Source: Moraxellaceae bacterium (lineage in GTDB: Bacteria > Pseudomonadota > Gammaproteobacteria > Pseudomonadales > Moraxellaceae). From it: a stretch of DNA of 64,000 nucleotides. The DNA lies in the NCBI GenBank assembly GCA_029237815.1, contig JAQZBP010000003.1:372001-436000 (forward strand), written 5' to 3'. Under the pieces are notes generated by a model that worked only from the letters and a program-made list of their open reading frames with translations, had not been told where the DNA came from and ran no database searches. Made by a program: the position numbers and the translations under genes. Below, in pieces: positions 62,446 to 64,000 of this stretch. Each line of letters opens with the position of its first letter. Positions within the stretch are counted from its first letter, which is position 1.

Positions 62446-63687
62446 ATGGAACAGGGAGTGATGGCGCAGACTGCGCAGTACGTTTCCCGCGTCGCCAACG
62501 AAACGTACGGGCAATCCCGGCGCATCATGCCGGAGCAGCCCTGGTGGGATAACCTCGACCCCGCCTTCCACCGCTTTCCGGACGATTTCTACCTGGACCT
62601 GCCGACCCAGCTCCTGGTGGACGGCACGGCCCTCGTCGACAAGCTGGTCCGTACCCTGAGCAGCTCCTTCGTGCTCAGCCTCGCCCTGCCCGGCCTGCTG
62701 CGCGAGGGCCGCCTGAAGAACGACCTCGGCCAGTGGGGGTTCTACCAGCGCCTGGCCGACCAGCGCGATCCGGCCGTCTTCTTCCCGCGGCCACGCCAGC
62801 GTGTCGTCATGCGCAGCAAGCTCGGTGGCCGCCTGGACTACCGACCGCAGGAAGGCTTCGTCGAGGTGCTCTCCTTCGAGAGCGAGTTCGAGCCGGTCAA
62901 CCCGGCGCTGCGCGAGGATTACGGCCGCTATGGCCGCAACCGCATCGCCTGGGCACAGCACTGGCGCCATGACGGCCCGCCGCGCCCGACCATCTGCCTG
63001 GTGCACGGCTTCATCGCCGACCCCTACTGGCTGAACGCCCGCTTCCTCGCCCTGCCCCGCTTCTACCAGATGGGCTACAACGTGCTGCTCTACACCCTGC
63101 CCTTCCACGGCCCGCGCCGCGAGCCGACCTCGCCCTACAGCGGCCACGGCTATTTCTCCTACGGCCTCTGCCACATGAACGAGACCATCGCCCACGCCGT
63201 GCACGACTTCAGGCTGTTCCTGGACTATCTGGAAATGTCCGGCACGCCGCGTTTCGGGGTGACGGGAATCTCCCTCGGGGGCTACACGGCTGCGCTACTG
63301 GCGGCCATCGAAGACCGCTTGAGTTTTGCCGTGCCCAATGTGCCGCTCGCCAGCATTCCCGACCTCGTGCTGGAGTGGACGCCCATCGGGCAGCTGCTCA
63401 AGATCGGCCTGCGCATGGCCGACCGGGGCATCCGCGACCTGCGCCACGCCAATGCCGTCGTGTCGCCGCTCAGCTACCTGCCGAAGATTCCGCGCGAACG
63501 CCTGCTCATCATCGGTGGCGCCGGCGACCGCTTCGCGCCGCCCAAGCATGCCCGCCTGCTCTGGGACCACTGGAACCGGCCGCGGCTGCACTGGTTCCCC
63601 GGCAACCACCTGATCCACCTCGACCAGGGGCGCTACCTGCGCGAGATGGCGGAATTCCTGCACGAGATCGGCTTCGACCGGCCCTGA
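62446..63687 (+). CDS. Alpha/beta hydrolase of unknown substrate
   Basis: A 413-residue protein with an alpha/beta hydrolase core in the C-terminal half: ICLVHGFIADPYWLNARF, the nucleophile elbow GISLGGYTAALLA (Ser at about residue 285), the acid region LIIGGAGDRFAPP and a late His (FPGNHLIHL). The N-terminal 150 residues are unlike known lids that I recognise. GGAG precedes ATG 62446; other in-frame ATGs lie at 62413 and 62461. It is divergent from dnaX. Function unknown; ester hydrolysis is likely. Confidence 0.82.
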   Translation: MEQGVMAQTAQYVSRVANETYGQSRRIMPEQPWWDNLDPAFHRFPDDFYLDLPTQLLVDGTALVDKLVRTLSSSFVLSLALPGLLREGRLKNDLGQWGFYQRLADQRDPAVFFPRPRQRVVMRSKLGGRLDYRPQEGFVEVLSFESEFEPVNPALREDYGRYGRNRIAWAQHWRHDGPPRPTICLVHGFIADPYWLNARFLALPRFYQMGYNVLLYTLPFHGPRREPTSPYSGHGYFSYGLCHMNETIAHAVHDFRLFLDYLEMSGTPRFGVTGISLGGYTAALLAAIEDRLSFAVPNVPLASIPDLVLEWTPIGQLLKIGLRMADRGIRDLRHANAVVSPLSYLPKIPRERLLIIGGAGDRFAPPKHARLLWDHWNRPRLHWFPGNHLIHLDQGRYLREMAEFLHEIGFDRP

Positions 63688-63780
63688 CCGCGCGGCCCGG
63701 GCCATGCGCGCGATGACCAATGCCCGGCACGAATCCGCATGCTAGGCTCGTTTTTGTACTTCACTTTCCGGCGCCAGCGC

Positions 63781-63951
63781 ATGAGCAACGTCCTGCCCTT
63801 CCAGAAACCCGTCAAGGCCAAGGGCCTCTGCCAGCACGGCTTCCACAAATGGAAGATCTGGCAGGACAAGCAGTTCGACGTGCAGCAGGGCAAGCTCGTC
63901 ACCGTGCTCCGTTGCGAGCGCTGCGGCGAGCAGAAAGTCAAAGCACAATAA
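63781..63951 (+). CDS. Small zinc-ribbon-like protein
   Basis: A 56-residue protein starting MSNVLPFQKPVKAKG. CQHGFHKW in the middle and CERCG near the end form a likely Zn site (C-x3-H... C-x2-C), which makes it a small zinc ribbon. It starts at 63781; 14 codons of open frame precede it without a ribosome site. A TAGGCT...CTCGTTTTTG promoter-like element lies about 25 bp upstream. Family and role are unknown. Confidence 0.68.
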   Translation: MSNVLPFQKPVKAKGLCQHGFHKWKIWQDKQFDVQQGKLVTVLRCERCGEQKVKAQ

Positions 63952-63977
63952 GATCAGCGCAGCATGGAGACCGGGGC

Positions 63978-64000
63978 ATGAAAGCAGGCTTTCACCAGGA
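63978..64000 (+). CDS. Possible gene start cut by the window end
   Basis: ATG at 63978-63980 follows GGAGACCGGGGC and leads an open frame of seven codons to the edge (MKAGFHQ). Too little is visible for any assignment; it may be a real gene start in the same direction as the zinc-ribbon gene. Confidence 0.3.

Overview
The window is GC-rich, gene-dense bacterial DNA with no rRNA, tRNA, IS element, phage gene or CRISPR array that I can see. The neighbourhoods rnd-ycgL-(phosphatase)-ycgN and dnaX-ybaB-recR, an Fnr with four cluster cysteines, and an atu cluster in the Pseudomonas gene order point to a gammaproteobacterium. A species cannot be named from the sequence alone. Codon use looks uniform, and nothing reads as a recently acquired island.

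Layout. 1-3.2 kb: the end of an unknown gene, a carotenoid cleavage oxygenase, a peroxiredoxin and a membrane protein. 3.2-15.7 kb: a complete acyclic terpene utilisation locus, atuR divergent from atuABCDEFG, with atuH behind its own promoter. It activates citronellate/geranylate-type acids and carboxylates the beta-methyl group so that beta-oxidation can continue. 15.8-25.1 kb: many small membrane or metal-linked genes (TspO, DUF1622, an encapsulated-ferritin-like protein without an encapsulin, a DUF3565-membrane fusion, a possible His-repeat microprotein, a DASS transporter, a GerW-like protein, DUF3147, a methyltransferase, pirin, a thioesterase and an MgtC/DUF4010 protein). 25.2-30.2 kb: an anaerobic-response island with two universal stress proteins, Fnr, an acetate-kinase-like enzyme and a beta-CASP metallo-beta-lactamase protein. 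FNR-type boxes TTGAT-N4-ATCAA lie in front of these genes. 30.5-33.0 kb: two divergent L,D-transpeptidases. 33.1-43.1 kb: a full tad/flp pilus operon on the minus strand. 43.6-51.1 kb: an orphan solute-binding protein, FadD, an M61 peptidase, a lipase-like hydrolase and NDH-2. 51.2-64 kb: vWA/MoxR pair, PPK2, ycgN, a phosphatase-like protein, ycgL, rnd, an acyl-CoA dehydrogenase, recR, ybaB, dnaX, a hydrolase and a zinc-ribbon protein.

How it fits together. The clearest pathway is terpenoid and fatty-acid catabolism: atu, FadD, the second IVD-type acyl-CoA dehydrogenase and the thioesterase. The strongest unexpected signal is regulatory. FNR-type boxes occur at seven sites. One is a perfect box upstream of the peroxiredoxin, and one sits 21 bp from a TACTAT -10 upstream of flp, the geometry of a class II FNR promoter. 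This suggests that oxygen limitation controls Tad pilus production together with the stress/acetate-kinase island. Other items worth a look are the orphan EncFtn-like gene, the His-Ala-Gly microprotein translated from a 9-bp tandem repeat, an AtuB without the normal SDR Tyr/Lys pair, and long perfect palindromes after atuG and in the NDH-2 leader.
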